A DNA stretch of 49,960 nt from an uncultured Acetatifactor sp. (GTDB lineage: Bacteria > Bacillota > Clostridia > Lachnospirales > Lachnospiraceae). The position numbers and the translations under genes were made by a program. The number at the start of each line of letters is the position of its first letter. Position 1 is the first letter of the stretch. The notes below the pieces were generated by a model. The model was not told the DNA's origin, made no database searches, and was given only the letters and a program-made list of their open reading frames with translations. The stretch spans positions 1 to 49,960 of the forward strand of contig CAJULV010000026.1 of the NCBI GenBank assembly GCA_910587555.1, read 5' to 3'. Shown here in pieces: positions 26,175-35,023 of the stretch.

Positions 26175-27584
26175 TTACATATCAAACTTAAAATAGCGCT
26201 TTGCATTGTAATAGGAAATGTCCCTGACAATCTCGGAAAGCGTATCCATATCTGCCGGGAATCCGCCGCCTTCTACCCAGGTACCGATCAGGTTGCACAG
26301 AATTCTGCGGAAATATTCATGCCTGGTGTAGGACAGAAAACTTCTGGAGTCGGTGAGCATCCCCACGAAGCCGGACAGGTTGCCCAGGTTTGCCAGGGAG
26401 ATCAGCTGTTCTGTCATGCCGATTTTGTGGTCATTGAACCACCATGCGCTGCCCTGCTGGATTTTCGCCACAGCGGAGGAATCCTGGAAACAGCCCAGAA
26501 TGGTGCCGATGGACTGATTGTCATTGGGATTCAGGCTGTAAAGGATGGTTCTGGGCAGTTCGTCGGTCTTGCACAGGGCGTTCAGGAAATCCGCCATCTG
26601 GGCGGAGGGAGCGTCATTGTTGATGCAGTCGTAGCCGGTATCGGGACCAAGCTTCTCGTACATCTGAGAGTTGTTGTCACGCTTACAGCCGAAGTGAAGC
26701 TGCATGGCCCAATCCAGCCTGTGATATTCCCTGCCCACGAAAAGCATGAAAGCGGTCTTGAATTTCAGCTGCTCTTCCCTGGTGGGGATCATCCGGTTCA
26801 GCCTCTTCAAGAAGATTGCCTCAATTTCGTCGTCGCTGGCGGGATAGTACATCACGTATTCCAGTCCGTGGTCGGAGACGCAGCAGCCCATGGAAGCGAA
26901 GTATTCCATACGTTGTTTCAAAACCTTCTTCAGAGCGGCGAAGCTGTTGATTTCACGGATGCCTGCAGCTTCGCAGAGCTGGTCCAGATAGTTCAGGTAA
27001 TCGGGCTTCTCGATATTCATGGCCTTGTCAGGTCTCCAGGCAGGCAGAACCTTGACGTCAAAGCTTTCATCCTCTGCGATTTTCTTATGCCATTCAAGGG
27101 AATCTACCGGGTCATCCGTGGTACAGATCAGAGTCACATTGCTCTGCTTAATCAGGCTGCGGACACTCATGGAAGGCTGGGCCAGCTTCTCATTGCAGAG
27201 TTTCCAGACCTCGTCAGCGGTTTTCCTGTTCAGTACGCCGTGATAGCCAAAGTATCTCTGCAGCTCCAGATGGCTCCAGTGGAAGAGGGGATTGCCGATG
27301 GCTTTGCCCAGGCACTCTGCCCACTTACAGAATTTCTCATAGTCCGAAGCATCGCCGGTGATGTAATTCTCGTCCACACCGAAGGAGCGCATCAGACGCC
27401 ATTTGTAATGGTCACCGCCCAGCCATACCTGGGTGATATTGTCAAAATGACGGTCTTCGGCGATTTCCCTGGGATTGATATGACAGTGATAATCCAGAAT
27501 CGGGGTGCTTTCCGCATAATCATGGAACAGCTTCCGGGCTGTCTCGGATTCCAGCAGGAAATCCTTATCCATAAATTCTTTCAT
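26175..27584 (-). CDS. uxaC: Uronate (glucuronate/galacturonate) isomerase
   Basis: 469 residues, full length. The N-terminus FMDKDFLLESETARKLFHDY leads to the metal-site motif DYHCHINPREIAED. LGGDHYKWRLMRSFGV and the C-terminal GFVGMLTDSRSFLSYTRHEY are also characteristic. It interconverts D-galacturonate with D-tagaturonate and D-glucuronate with D-fructuronate. The start has TGGAGGAAA upstream. It is the second gene after the LacI-type regulator (40-bp gap) on the minus strand. The downstream pathway genes uxaB and uxaA lie divergently, pointing to galacturonate use. Confidence 0.96.
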   Translation of the reverse strand: MKEFMDKDFLLESETARKLFHDYAESTPILDYHCHINPREIAEDRHFDNITQVWLGGDHYKWRLMRSFGVDENYITGDASDYEKFCKWAECLGKAIGNPLFHWSHLELQRYFGYHGVLNRKTADEVWKLCNEKLAQPSMSVRSLIKQSNVTLICTTDDPVDSLEWHKKIAEDESFDVKVLPAWRPDKAMNIEKPDYLNYLDQLCEAAGIREINSFAALKKVLKQRMEYFASMGCCVSDHGLEYVMYYPASDDEIEAIFLKRLNRMIPTREEQLKFKTAFMLFVGREYHRLDWAMQLHFGCKRDNNSQMYEKLGPDTGYDCINNDAPSAQMADFLNALCKTDELPRTILYSLNPNDNQSIGTILGCFQDSSAVAKIQQGSAWWFNDHKIGMTEQLISLANLGNLSGFVGMLTDSRSFLSYTRHEYFRRILCNLIGTWVEGGGFPADMDTLSEIVRDISYYNAKRYFKFDM

Positions 27585-27624
27585 GTTCTTTTTCCTCCAT
27601 TTTAAAATGATTTATTGAAACAGG

Positions 27625-28641
27625 TTAATTGTTGTCCCGCGTAGTTCCCCGGCGGACGAGTTCTCCGGAAAAAATGGTTTTTTTTGGCATTTCCCGTTCC
27701 TCCAGAACGCCCAGCAGGGTGGAGATAAGGTGTTGGCAGAGGGTTTCCGGTTTGTTGTCGATACTGGTCAGCTCCGGCTCGCAGCAGACAGCCAGCATGG
27801 AATTGTTGTATCCGACCACGGAAAAATCCTCCGGAATCCGATAGCCCGTTTCCCTTGCGTATTTTACGGCCGCCAGCGCCAGGGTATCGTCTGCCGCGAT
27901 GACGCCGTGAAAGGAAAGCCCGCTGTCACGCAGTTTTTTCAGATGTGCAGTCATGGCATGGATATCTTCATGAGGACCGCGGTAGAACTGTGTTACGGCG
28001 GCAGGATCTGCGGTGCCGCTTTCTTCCACGGCGGCCAGGAAGCCGGCCAGTTTGCGTTTGCCGCTGTAGGAACCGGAATTGTAATAGTACAGAATATCGC
28101 GTATGCCGCTTTGCAGCATCTGTCGGGTGGCTTCATACATGGAAGTGAAGTCATCGGACAGCACGCTGTAGACGTTGGGGACGTCCATGTCCGCGTTCAG
28201 CAGCATTATGGGAATCTGTGCGGCAGCGTCGGCGATATACTGATTTTCGCTCTCTTTCTCATGGACAAAGTTGGAACCCACCAGGATGATGCCGTCCACT
28301 TTCTTGGTGATAAGCAGATTCATGGAGGCGGCTTTGGCTTCCGGGGCATAGCCCGTACAGCACAGGAGGCTGTCGTAGCCGTTGAGCCGCAGCTTCTGTT
28401 CGATATAGTAGACAGCCTTGGCCAGATAAGGGTCGGAACTGTCGGCGCACATAATGCCGATGGTGCGCATGGTATTCAGGCCAAGCCCTCTGGCGAAGGC
28501 ATTTGGGGTATATCCATAGCGTTCCATGATGTCCAGGACTTTTTCCCTGGTTTTGTCGCTGACATTCGGGCTGCCGTTCAGTACACGGGAGACCGTGGCA
28601 ATGGAAACGCCTGCTTTCTCTGAGATATCGTAAATTGTCAT
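27625..28641 (-). CDS. LacI family transcriptional regulator of hexuronate genes
   Basis: 338 residues. The LacI-type helix-turn-helix is at the N-terminus (TIYDISEKAGVSIATVSRVL, then NGSPNVSDKTREKV). A periplasmic-binding-protein-like sensor domain follows from about residue 60 (RTIGIMCADSSDPYLAKAVY). GGAAAG precedes the start. It is co-transcribed with uxaC and divergent from uxaBA, so a uronate or pathway intermediate is the likely effector. The palindrome at 28890-28905 is a likely binding site. The exact ligand cannot be told from the sequence. Confidence 0.92.
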   Translation of the reverse strand: MTIYDISEKAGVSIATVSRVLNGSPNVSDKTREKVLDIMERYGYTPNAFARGLGLNTMRTIGIMCADSSDPYLAKAVYYIEQKLRLNGYDSLLCCTGYAPEAKAASMNLLITKKVDGIILVGSNFVHEKESENQYIADAAAQIPIMLLNADMDVPNVYSVLSDDFTSMYEATRQMLQSGIRDILYYYNSGSYSGKRKLAGFLAAVEESGTADPAAVTQFYRGPHEDIHAMTAHLKKLRDSGLSFHGVIAADDTLALAAVKYARETGYRIPEDFSVVGYNNSMLAVCCEPELTSIDNKPETLCQHLISTLLGVLEEREMPKKTIFSGELVRRGTTRDNN

Positions 28642-28796
28642 TGGCTTTCCTCATTTACTGGCAGATAGATTTACACCGGCTGCGGAATGTTTTTCGTTTG
28701 GTCAAAACAGCACTGCATCATATAGACGGTAGCCTGCTGTTCTTCCCTGTATCCCGGGCAGTACAATGTAAGTGGTTTCAAAAAAGCCTTATCTGC

Positions 28797-28824
28797 ATTA
28801 TAGCAAATGCACATTTTTTTGCAA
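28797..28824 (-). promoter_or_regulatory. Promoter of lacI-type regulator and uxaC
   Basis: On the minus strand TTGCAA (28824-28819) and TATAAT (28802-28797) have 16-bp spacing. The leader to the regulator start is about 150 nt and shows no element that I recognise. Confidence 0.6.
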
Positions 28825-28855
28825 GATATATTTTTAACAAATATTGTATTTCTTA

Positions 28856-28884
28856 TTGACGAAAAAATCATTTGGCGGTAAAAT
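28856..28884 (+). promoter_or_regulatory. Promoter of uxaB-uxaA
   Basis: TTGACG (28856-28861) and TAAAAT (28879-28884) have 17-bp spacing, directly followed by the operator palindrome. Confidence 0.8.
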
Positions 28885-28889
28885 AGGTG

Positions 28890-28905
28890 ATGTAAGCGCT
28901 TACAT
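28890..28905. promoter_or_regulatory. LacI-family operator, also matching cre consensus
   Basis: ATGTAAGCGCTTACAT is a perfect 16-bp palindrome with the central CG typical of LacI-family sites. It overlaps the expected start of uxaBA transcription, so binding should repress. Its core TGTAAGCGCTTACA also fits the Bacillus CcpA cre consensus, so catabolite control is possible. Confidence 0.85.
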
Positions 28906-29111
28906 AAAATGCGCGCGGACGAGAGGGGAGCATTGCTGTTCCCGATAGGGTGTGAGTCCGTCTGCGGAGAGCCTGAGATAACATGTACTGCCATGTGATG
29001 CGGATAAGGGGCAGACAGGCACGGCAATGGAGTTCAGGTTTTGAAGCGCGGAGGAAGAGAACAGGACAGCCGGCAGGCTATGTCCACAGAGGGTGGACGG
29101 AAGGGAGAAGC
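28906..29111 (+). other. Long uxaB leader, nothing recognised
   Basis: About 200 nt separate the operator from the uxaB start. I see some local pairing but no known riboswitch, attenuator or gene. The frame is open from 28983, but homology to tagaturonate reductase begins only after 29112. Confidence 0.4.
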
Positions 29112-30572
29112 ATGGACAGTTTAAACAGGGCAATGACCGATAAAAAGACGAGGCCCGTTAAAGTAGTGCAGTTTGGCGAGGGTAATTTTCTTCGCGCGTT
29201 TGTGGATTATATGATTGATATTGCCAATGAGCAGGGCAGGTTTGACGGGGATATTGTGCTGATCAAGCCCATCAGCTTCGGGAGTCTGGACAATTTTCAT
29301 AAGCAGGACTGCCAGTATACCGTATCCCTGCGCGGTATTGTGGATGGCGAGGCGAAGGTTTTAAACCGTCAGATCACCAGTGTGGCAGATGCGGTGGACG
29401 CTTACGGCGAGTATGATAAATACATGGAGCTTGCTGAGATTGACACCCTGCGTTTCGTGGTTTCCAATACCACCGAGGCAGGCATTGTGTTTGATGCCGA
29501 AGACAGGTTTGAACAAAAGCCGCCCAAAACCTTTCCCGGCAAGCTGACGAAGTTTTTATACCACAGGTTTGAGACTTTTCAGGGGGATCCGGAGAAGGGG
29601 CTTGTGATGCTCCCGGTAGAGCTGATTGACGATAACGGCATCATGCTGAAAAAATGCGTCATGCAGTTTATTGAATGCTGGAACCTGGGCGATGCCTTCA
29701 GGGCATGGGTGGAGGACAGCTGCATATTTACATCTACGCTGGTGGACCGCATTGTCACCGGATATCCCCGTGATACGGAAGCGGAGGAGTGGAAGGCGCT
29801 GGGGTATGAAGACAGAATTATGGTCACAGGTGAACCCTTCGCGCTGTGGGTGATTGAGAGTCCCCGGGACATCAGTTCCGAACTGCCGCTGCACGAGGCG
29901 GGGCTTCCCGTTATCTTTACCGACAACCAGAAGCCCTATAAGCAGAGAAAGGTCCGCATTCTGAACGGTGCCCATACATCCTTTGTACTGGCCTCTTTTC
30001 TGTGCGGCAATGACATTGTGAAGCAGTCCATGGAGGATGAGGACATCCGCGGCTTTATGGAGAAGACGATTTTTGACGAGGTTATTCCGACGCTGACCCT
30101 TCCGGAGGCGGAGCTTAAGGGATTTGCGGAGGCGGTGATAACCCGTTTCAACAATCCCTATGTAAAACACGCTTTGCTTTCCATTTCACTGAATTCAGTC
30201 TCCAAGTGGAGGGCGAGGTGCATGCCCAGCCTTCTGGGCTATGCGGACAAATTCGGAAAGCTGCCGGCCCGTCTGACATTTTCGCTGGCGGCGCTGATGG
30301 CATTCTACGACGGCACGGAGATCCGGGATAAGGCATTGATTGGCCGCAGGGGAAATGAGGAATACCATGTCATGGATGATATGGAGGTACTGGAATTTTT
30401 CCGGGATAACTGCCGGAAGGACTGTGGGACGTTCGTCAGAGCATTTCTCGGAAATGAGGATTTCTTCGGGCAGGATTTGAATCAGGTGGCAGGACTGGCC
30501 GACAGAGTGGCGGAATACCTGGAGGATATCAGGACGAACGGTATGAGGGCGGCATTATGCAGGATTTCATAA
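29112..30572 (+). CDS. uxaB: Tagaturonate reductase (altronate oxidoreductase)
   Basis: 486 residues. The N-terminal NAD-binding region contains VKVVQFGEGNFLRAFVDYM. Further landmarks are FVVSNTTEAGIVF, MLPVELIDDNG and the catalytic-region KVRILNGAHTSFVLASFL of the polyol/mannitol dehydrogenase family. It reduces D-tagaturonate to D-altronate with NADH. ATG 29112 is preceded by AAGGGAGAAG. An in-frame upstream extension to 28983 lacks homology. It overlaps uxaA by 16 bp, indicating coupled translation. Confidence 0.95.
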   Translation: MDSLNRAMTDKKTRPVKVVQFGEGNFLRAFVDYMIDIANEQGRFDGDIVLIKPISFGSLDNFHKQDCQYTVSLRGIVDGEAKVLNRQITSVADAVDAYGEYDKYMELAEIDTLRFVVSNTTEAGIVFDAEDRFEQKPPKTFPGKLTKFLYHRFETFQGDPEKGLVMLPVELIDDNGIMLKKCVMQFIECWNLGDAFRAWVEDSCIFTSTLVDRIVTGYPRDTEAEEWKALGYEDRIMVTGEPFALWVIESPRDISSELPLHEAGLPVIFTDNQKPYKQRKVRILNGAHTSFVLASFLCGNDIVKQSMEDEDIRGFMEKTIFDEVIPTLTLPEAELKGFAEAVITRFNNPYVKHALLSISLNSVSKWRARCMPSLLGYADKFGKLPARLTFSLAALMAFYDGTEIRDKALIGRRGNEEYHVMDDMEVLEFFRDNCRKDCGTFVRAFLGNEDFFGQDLNQVAGLADRVAEYLEDIRTNGMRAALCRIS

Positions 30573-32122
30573 AGATTAATGACAATGACAATGTGGTTGT
30601 GGCGCTGAGGACGATACAGGCGGGAGACCAGGTACAGGTTTCCGCCGGGGAAAAGGTGGCTGCCCTGGAAGAAATCCCCCAGGGGCACAAGATGGCAATA
30701 CGTGATATCCCTGCGGGCGGGGAGGTTATCAAGTACGGGTATCGTATCGGCAATGTGAAGGAAGACGTAAGGGCAGGTGCCTGGATCCATACACATAATC
30801 TGAAGACGGCGCTGGGAGACCTGCTGGAATACGTTTACGAACCGGTGTTTCCGCTGCGTGAAGGAGGGGCTGGCATTTCGGGGGAGTGCGCACCGGCGGC
30901 GGGAAATACCCCAGGCAGAGAGTACGGGGCGGCAACTTTCATGGGATTTCCCCGTCCCGACGGGCAGGTGGGTGTCCGCAATGAGATTTGGATTATCCCT
31001 ACCGTAGGATGTGTGAACAATGTGGCTGCCGCGATTGCAAAGCAGGCCAACGACAAGCTTGCGTCACAGGCAGATACCGCTGATAGGGGAAGCGTTGGGG
31101 AAGTTATCGCGTTTCCCCATCCCTACGGCTGTTCCCAGATGGGAGAGGACCAGGAGCATACCAGGCAGATCCTGGCCGACCTGGTAAAGCATCCCAATGC
31201 CGGGGGTGTCCTGGTGCTGGGGCTGGGATGCGAGAACAGCAACATTGAAGTGCTGAAGCCGTATATCGGCCGGTATGATGAGAAAAGGGTAAAGTTTCTG
31301 GTGTCCCAGGAATGCCAGGATGAGGTGGCGGAAGCCATGGGGCTTATCGATGAACTCGTCGAATATACGTCCTCCTTCCGGCGGGAACCCGTCAGCGCGG
31401 ACAGGCTGGTAATCGGCATGAAATGCGGGGGCAGCGACGGGCTTTCCGGTATCACGGCCAACCCGCTGGTAGGGCGGTTCTCAGACAGGCTGATTGCGGA
31501 AGGCGGCACTACCGTCCTGACGGAGGTTCCGGAGATGTTCGGTGCCGAGACGATTCTCATGAACCGCTGTGCAAATGAGGAACTGTTTCACCAGACAGTG
31601 GCGCTCATCAACGATTTCAAACAGTATTTCAAGAGCCACAACCAGACAATCTATGAAAATCCTTCGCCCGGCAATAAAAAGGGCGGGATTTCCACGCTGG
31701 AAGACAAATCTCTGGGTTGTACACAGAAGTCGGGTTCGGCGCCGGTGAAGGGCGTAATACAGTACGGGGAGCGGGTGCGGAACAGCGGGCTAAACCTGCT
31801 CAGTGCCCCGGGGAATGATCTGGTGGCGGCCACGGCTCTGGCGGCGGCAGGGGCGCACATCGTGCTTTTTACCACAGGCCGCGGAACGCCATTTGCATCT
31901 CCGGTGCCTACGGTAAAGATTTCTACCAATTCTGCGCTGGCAGGAAAGAAGTCCAACTGGATCGATTACAATGCCGGCGTGCTGGTCGAGGACAAAGAGA
32001 TGGAAGAAGAGGCAGGGAAGCTGTTTGACTACGTGCTTGAAGTCGCATCGGGAAGGAAGGTCCGCAGCGAAGAGGCGGGGTATCATGATATGGCGATTTT
32101 TAAGCAGGGTGTGACATTGTAG
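30557..32122 (+). CDS. uxaA: Altronate dehydratase
   Basis: 521 residues. An N-terminal SAF domain (about 1-95; GDQVQVSAGEKVAALEEIPQ) is followed by the UxaA catalytic part beginning FMGFPRPDGQVGVRNE. PTVGCVNN, HPYGCSQMGEDQEHT, VLGLGCENSN and MKCGGSDGLSGITANP contain the conserved cysteines that are likely to hold iron. It dehydrates D-altronate to 2-keto-3-deoxygluconate. Its start lies inside the end of uxaB. KDG kinase and aldolase are not in the window and must be elsewhere. Confidence 0.95.
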   Translation: MQDFIKINDNDNVVVALRTIQAGDQVQVSAGEKVAALEEIPQGHKMAIRDIPAGGEVIKYGYRIGNVKEDVRAGAWIHTHNLKTALGDLLEYVYEPVFPLREGGAGISGECAPAAGNTPGREYGAATFMGFPRPDGQVGVRNEIWIIPTVGCVNNVAAAIAKQANDKLASQADTADRGSVGEVIAFPHPYGCSQMGEDQEHTRQILADLVKHPNAGGVLVLGLGCENSNIEVLKPYIGRYDEKRVKFLVSQECQDEVAEAMGLIDELVEYTSSFRREPVSADRLVIGMKCGGSDGLSGITANPLVGRFSDRLIAEGGTTVLTEVPEMFGAETILMNRCANEELFHQTVALINDFKQYFKSHNQTIYENPSPGNKKGGISTLEDKSLGCTQKSGSAPVKGVIQYGERVRNSGLNLLSAPGNDLVAATALAAAGAHIVLFTTGRGTPFASPVPTVKISTNSALAGKKSNWIDYNAGVLVEDKEMEEEAGKLFDYVLEVASGRKVRSEEAGYHDMAIFKQGVTL

Positions 32123-32241
32123 GGACATGTGATTGTGTTTTCCCGGGGCACATCCGCAGAGCCTGTGGGCAATCGGGGACAGCACGGAAGGGAAGTTCCG
32201 TTCCGCACCGGATAAAAGACACAGCATACAGGGAGACAAAG

Positions 32242-32703
32242 ATGAGCATCAGGAGAAACATAATTGACTATTCCAGAGGTGACAACCTGAATTGCTTTTG
32301 GAAGCTGTACCGCCTGCAGAAAAAGGCGAAAAACGGTTTTTTCAGGGATATTCTGACGTTCCTGATGAGTCGGAGCGCCCACAAACACGGAGGGTATGTG
32401 GGTCCGGATACCGTGTTTCAGGGGATTCCGACCCTTCCCCACGGACTGCACGGGATTTTCATATCCCGATATGCCGTCATCGGGGAGGGGTGCCGGATCT
32501 ACCAGAATGTAACCGTGGGTGAAGTCGACCGAAAAGCGCCGGTGATCGGGGAGGGCTGCCTCATAGGGGCAGGTGCCGTGATACTGGGCGATATCAAAAT
32601 CGGAAATCATGTAAAAATAGGCGCGGGTGCCGTGGTAAATACGGATGTTCCGGACAACAGCACGGTGGTTTCGCAGCCGGTGCGTATCATAAAGAAAACG
32701 TAG
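32242..32703 (+). CDS. Serine O-acetyltransferase-like hexapeptide-repeat acyltransferase
   Basis: 153 residues. A short N-terminal helical part is followed by a left-handed beta-helix of hexapeptide repeats (about 60-145; GEGCRIYQNVTVGEV, IGEGCLIGAGAVILGDIKIG, VKIGAGAVVNTDVPDNSTVV). The LPHGLHGIFISRYAVIG segment corresponds to the His-containing active region of CysE-type enzymes. It is much shorter than canonical CysE (about 250-270) and more like the short SAT forms, so the acceptor could be serine or another small molecule. A GGGAGA-type site precedes the start at 32242. It is 119 bp after uxaA with no obvious terminator between, and 14 bp before nhaC. Confidence 0.75.
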   Translation: MSIRRNIIDYSRGDNLNCFWKLYRLQKKAKNGFFRDILTFLMSRSAHKHGGYVGPDTVFQGIPTLPHGLHGIFISRYAVIGEGCRIYQNVTVGEVDRKAPVIGEGCLIGAGAVILGDIKIGNHVKIGAGAVVNTDVPDNSTVVSQPVRIIKKT

Positions 32704-32717
32704 CGGAGGAAGGGAAG

Positions 32718-34235
32718 ATGGAAGTAGTGATGATAGAGGCAGGGTGGCTGTCCGTCCTGCCGCCGCTGATTGCAATTACCCTGGCACTGATCAGCAAGGA
32801 GGTATATTCTTCCCTGTTTCTGGGGATTTTTTCGGGTATGTGCGTATACTGTTTTTTTACGGGAGGGAATGTACTGCAGGCGGTTACCTATCTGTTTGAC
32901 ATGATTGCGGTTAAAATCGGACAAAACGGCTATATGATTATTTTCCTGGTCCTCCTGGGTTCCCTGGTGGTGACGGTGTCGCGGTCCGGCGGTTCCGATG
33001 CCTACGGGCAATGGGCGGGAAAACGGATTCATACGCCTGTCAGCGCCAAACTGGCAACTGCGCTGCTGGGTCTCCTGATATTTGTAGACGACGGATTTAA
33101 CTGCCTCACTGTGGGGACCGTCATGCGCCCCATAGCCGACAAATGTAAGGTTTCAAGGGAAAAGCTGGCCTATCTTCTGGACGCTACGGCAGCGCCCATC
33201 TGCATCATTGCGCCGATTTCCAGCTGGGCGGTAGCAGTGGCGTCAGAGGTGGAGGAAGCGGGCGGCCTGAATGCGTTTCTCCGGACGATTCCCTACAACC
33301 TGTACGCAATTCTTACCATCGTCATGGTATTTTTCATAAGCGCCACAGGATTTGACTTCGGTCCCATGAAGAAAGCGGAGGAAAAACGGCGGGAGGAAGG
33401 CCTGGCGGGAGGGCAGGAGGAAGCGTCTGCGGCCGGGAGAGGCACCGTGCCTGACCTGGCGGTGCCCATATTGACGCTGATTGTCTGTTCCATTCTGGGG
33501 ATGGCCTATGTGGGCGGCGGCTTTGAGGGGAGGTCTTTTGCGGAAGCCATCGGGGAGAATCCCACGGCCGGGCTTACCCTGGGCACATTTGCGGCGCTGC
33601 TGGTGGCAATGGCCATGTATATTCCCCGGAAGCTGATGAGCCTGCAGGAATTCATGACAGGAATCATTGACGGGATTAAAACGATGATTCCGGCACTCAC
33701 CATACTGATACTGGCCTGGGCGCTGGGCGGCGTATGCAGGGAAATGATTGGGACGGGGCTGTTTGTCAGCAATTTTGTGTCTGCTGCCAGGCTGCCCATG
33801 AGCTTCCTGCCGGCCATCGTGTTTGCCGTGGCGGCTTTTCTGTCCTTCTCCATGGGGACGGCCTGGGGAACGTTCGGAATCCTGCTTCCCATTGTCTCTA
33901 TGCTCTGTGCGGGAGGAGAGGGCGCTGCCGTACTGATTCCCGCATTGGGCGCTACCCTGGCGGGTTCGGTGTACGGAGACCACTGTTCGCCCATTTCCGA
34001 TACTACGATTCTGGCTTCAACTGGTGCGCAGTGCGGACATCTGCGGCATGTGGAAACGCAGCTGCCCTATGCCGCGCTGGTGGCCGCGGTGTGCTTTGCC
34101 GGTTATCTGGTGGCCGGTTTTACCCGGAATCCCTGGATTACCCTCACGGCATCCGTTCTGATGCTTCTGCTGACGCTTTTGGGAATCCGGTATTATGGCA
34201 TCAGTTCCGGCAGACGGGGAAGATACAGGGTATAA
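32718..34235 (+). CDS. NhaC family Na+/H+ antiporter-like transporter
   Basis: 505 residues with about eleven or twelve hydrophobic segments. The conserved C-terminal signature is SVYGDHCSPISDTTILAS followed by GHLRHVETQLPYA, and an internal segment reads LIFVDDGFNCLTVGTVMRP. These are typical of NhaC-type carriers, which exchange sodium for protons and in some members carry organic substrates. GGAGGAAGGGAAG precedes the start. The gene follows the acetyltransferase closely. A role in exchanging a metabolite linked to the cluster cannot be excluded. Confidence 0.85.
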   Translation: MEVVMIEAGWLSVLPPLIAITLALISKEVYSSLFLGIFSGMCVYCFFTGGNVLQAVTYLFDMIAVKIGQNGYMIIFLVLLGSLVVTVSRSGGSDAYGQWAGKRIHTPVSAKLATALLGLLIFVDDGFNCLTVGTVMRPIADKCKVSREKLAYLLDATAAPICIIAPISSWAVAVASEVEEAGGLNAFLRTIPYNLYAILTIVMVFFISATGFDFGPMKKAEEKRREEGLAGGQEEASAAGRGTVPDLAVPILTLIVCSILGMAYVGGGFEGRSFAEAIGENPTAGLTLGTFAALLVAMAMYIPRKLMSLQEFMTGIIDGIKTMIPALTILILAWALGGVCREMIGTGLFVSNFVSAARLPMSFLPAIVFAVAAFLSFSMGTAWGTFGILLPIVSMLCAGGEGAAVLIPALGATLAGSVYGDHCSPISDTTILASTGAQCGHLRHVETQLPYAALVAAVCFAGYLVAGFTRNPWITLTASVLMLLLTLLGIRYYGISSGRRGRYRV

Positions 34236-34317
34236 ATACGGGATGCAGTGGGGGCTGCGACGCCCCGGGAAAAGCCGGAAAAAGCCGGAAATATAGCAAA
34301 AAACTGTAATAAAAGTG

Positions 34318-34346
34318 TTGACATTTCCCAAATTCTGTCCTATACT
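34318..34346 (+). promoter_or_regulatory. Promoter of the rimP-nusA-infB operon
   Basis: TTGACA (34318-34323) and TATACT (34341-34346) have 17-bp spacing, upstream of a ~100-nt leader. Confidence 0.88.
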
Positions 34347-34375
34347 AAAGTCAGTTTGATGATGATGAAAGGATG

Positions 34376-34397
34376 AGAGTGGCTTTCGGGCCACTCT
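34376..34397 (+). promoter_or_regulatory. Leader hairpin before rimP
   Basis: AGAGTGGC (34376-34383) pairs perfectly with GCCACTCT (34390-34397) around TTTCGG. It lies about 25 nt after the expected transcript start and is followed by a T-rich but broken run (TAATTGTTTGTT). It may act as an attenuator or stabiliser of this operon. Confidence 0.55.
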
Positions 34398-34455
34398 TAA
34401 TTGTTTGTTGGCAGGTAACAGCTCAGTAGGCCTGAGAATTTCATGGAGGGTTGGA

Positions 34456-34920
34456 ATGTCCCGGAGAGAAGAGTATGAAATGAAAACGGAACGGCTTGTA
34501 CAGCCCATTGCAGAGGCAAACGGCGTGAGTATCTATGATGTCGAATATGTGAAGGAAGGCAGCGACTATTATCTCAGGGTGTACATTGACAGGCCGGAGG
34601 GCGTGAATATCCGGGACTGCGAGAATGTCAGCCGCAGCCTGTCCGACGAGCTGGACAGGGAGGAGTTTATTCCGGATGCGTATATTCTGGAGGTCAGCAG
34701 CCCCGGGCTGGGCCGTACATTGAAGAAGGATAAGCATCTGCAGGCGTCCATTGGGCAGGACGTGGAGATTAAGCTTTTCAAACCCATCGATAAGTGCAGG
34801 GAATTTTCCGGGGTGCTGGATGGCTTTGACGCCGAACAGGTTACCGTCAGGAATGGAGATACGGTCATGACATTGAAGCGTGCGGATATAGCAGTGATTC
34901 GACTGGCCATTGATTTTTAG
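34456..34920 (+). CDS. rimP: Ribosome maturation factor RimP
   Basis: 154 residues, the normal size. The N-terminal domain contains VSIYDVEYVKEGSDYYLRVY and IDRPEGVNIRDCENVSRSLS. The domain boundary is ILEVSSPGLGRTLKKDKH, followed by the SH3-like C-terminal domain. RimP assists 30S assembly. ATG 34456 has GGAGGG 5 bp upstream; the frame extends to 34405 without further support. It is the first gene of the nusA-infB operon, as in most bacteria. Confidence 0.95.
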   Translation: MSRREEYEMKTERLVQPIAEANGVSIYDVEYVKEGSDYYLRVYIDRPEGVNIRDCENVSRSLSDELDREEFIPDAYILEVSSPGLGRTLKKDKHLQASIGQDVEIKLFKPIDKCREFSGVLDGFDAEQVTVRNGDTVMTLKRADIAVIRLAIDF

Positions 34921-35023
34921 ATACTTTGTCCGCTTTGGCGGGCATCAATTCAGGGGTTGGAAGTGTTTTCCGATTACTGATTCCGGAGACGGAAAGATTT
35001 GGCGAAGAGCCGGAATGGAGGAA

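Noticed and set aside
26118..27605. 495-codon open frame opposite uxaC
   Set aside because: uxaC on the minus strand matches its family over the full length. The opposite frame is a codon-usage mirror with no recognisable domain.
28921..29000. GGGTGTGAG...CTGAGA pattern suggestive of a TPP riboswitch before uxaB
   Set aside because: The remaining conserved TPP elements and the expected helices are missing, and the downstream genes have no thiamine link.
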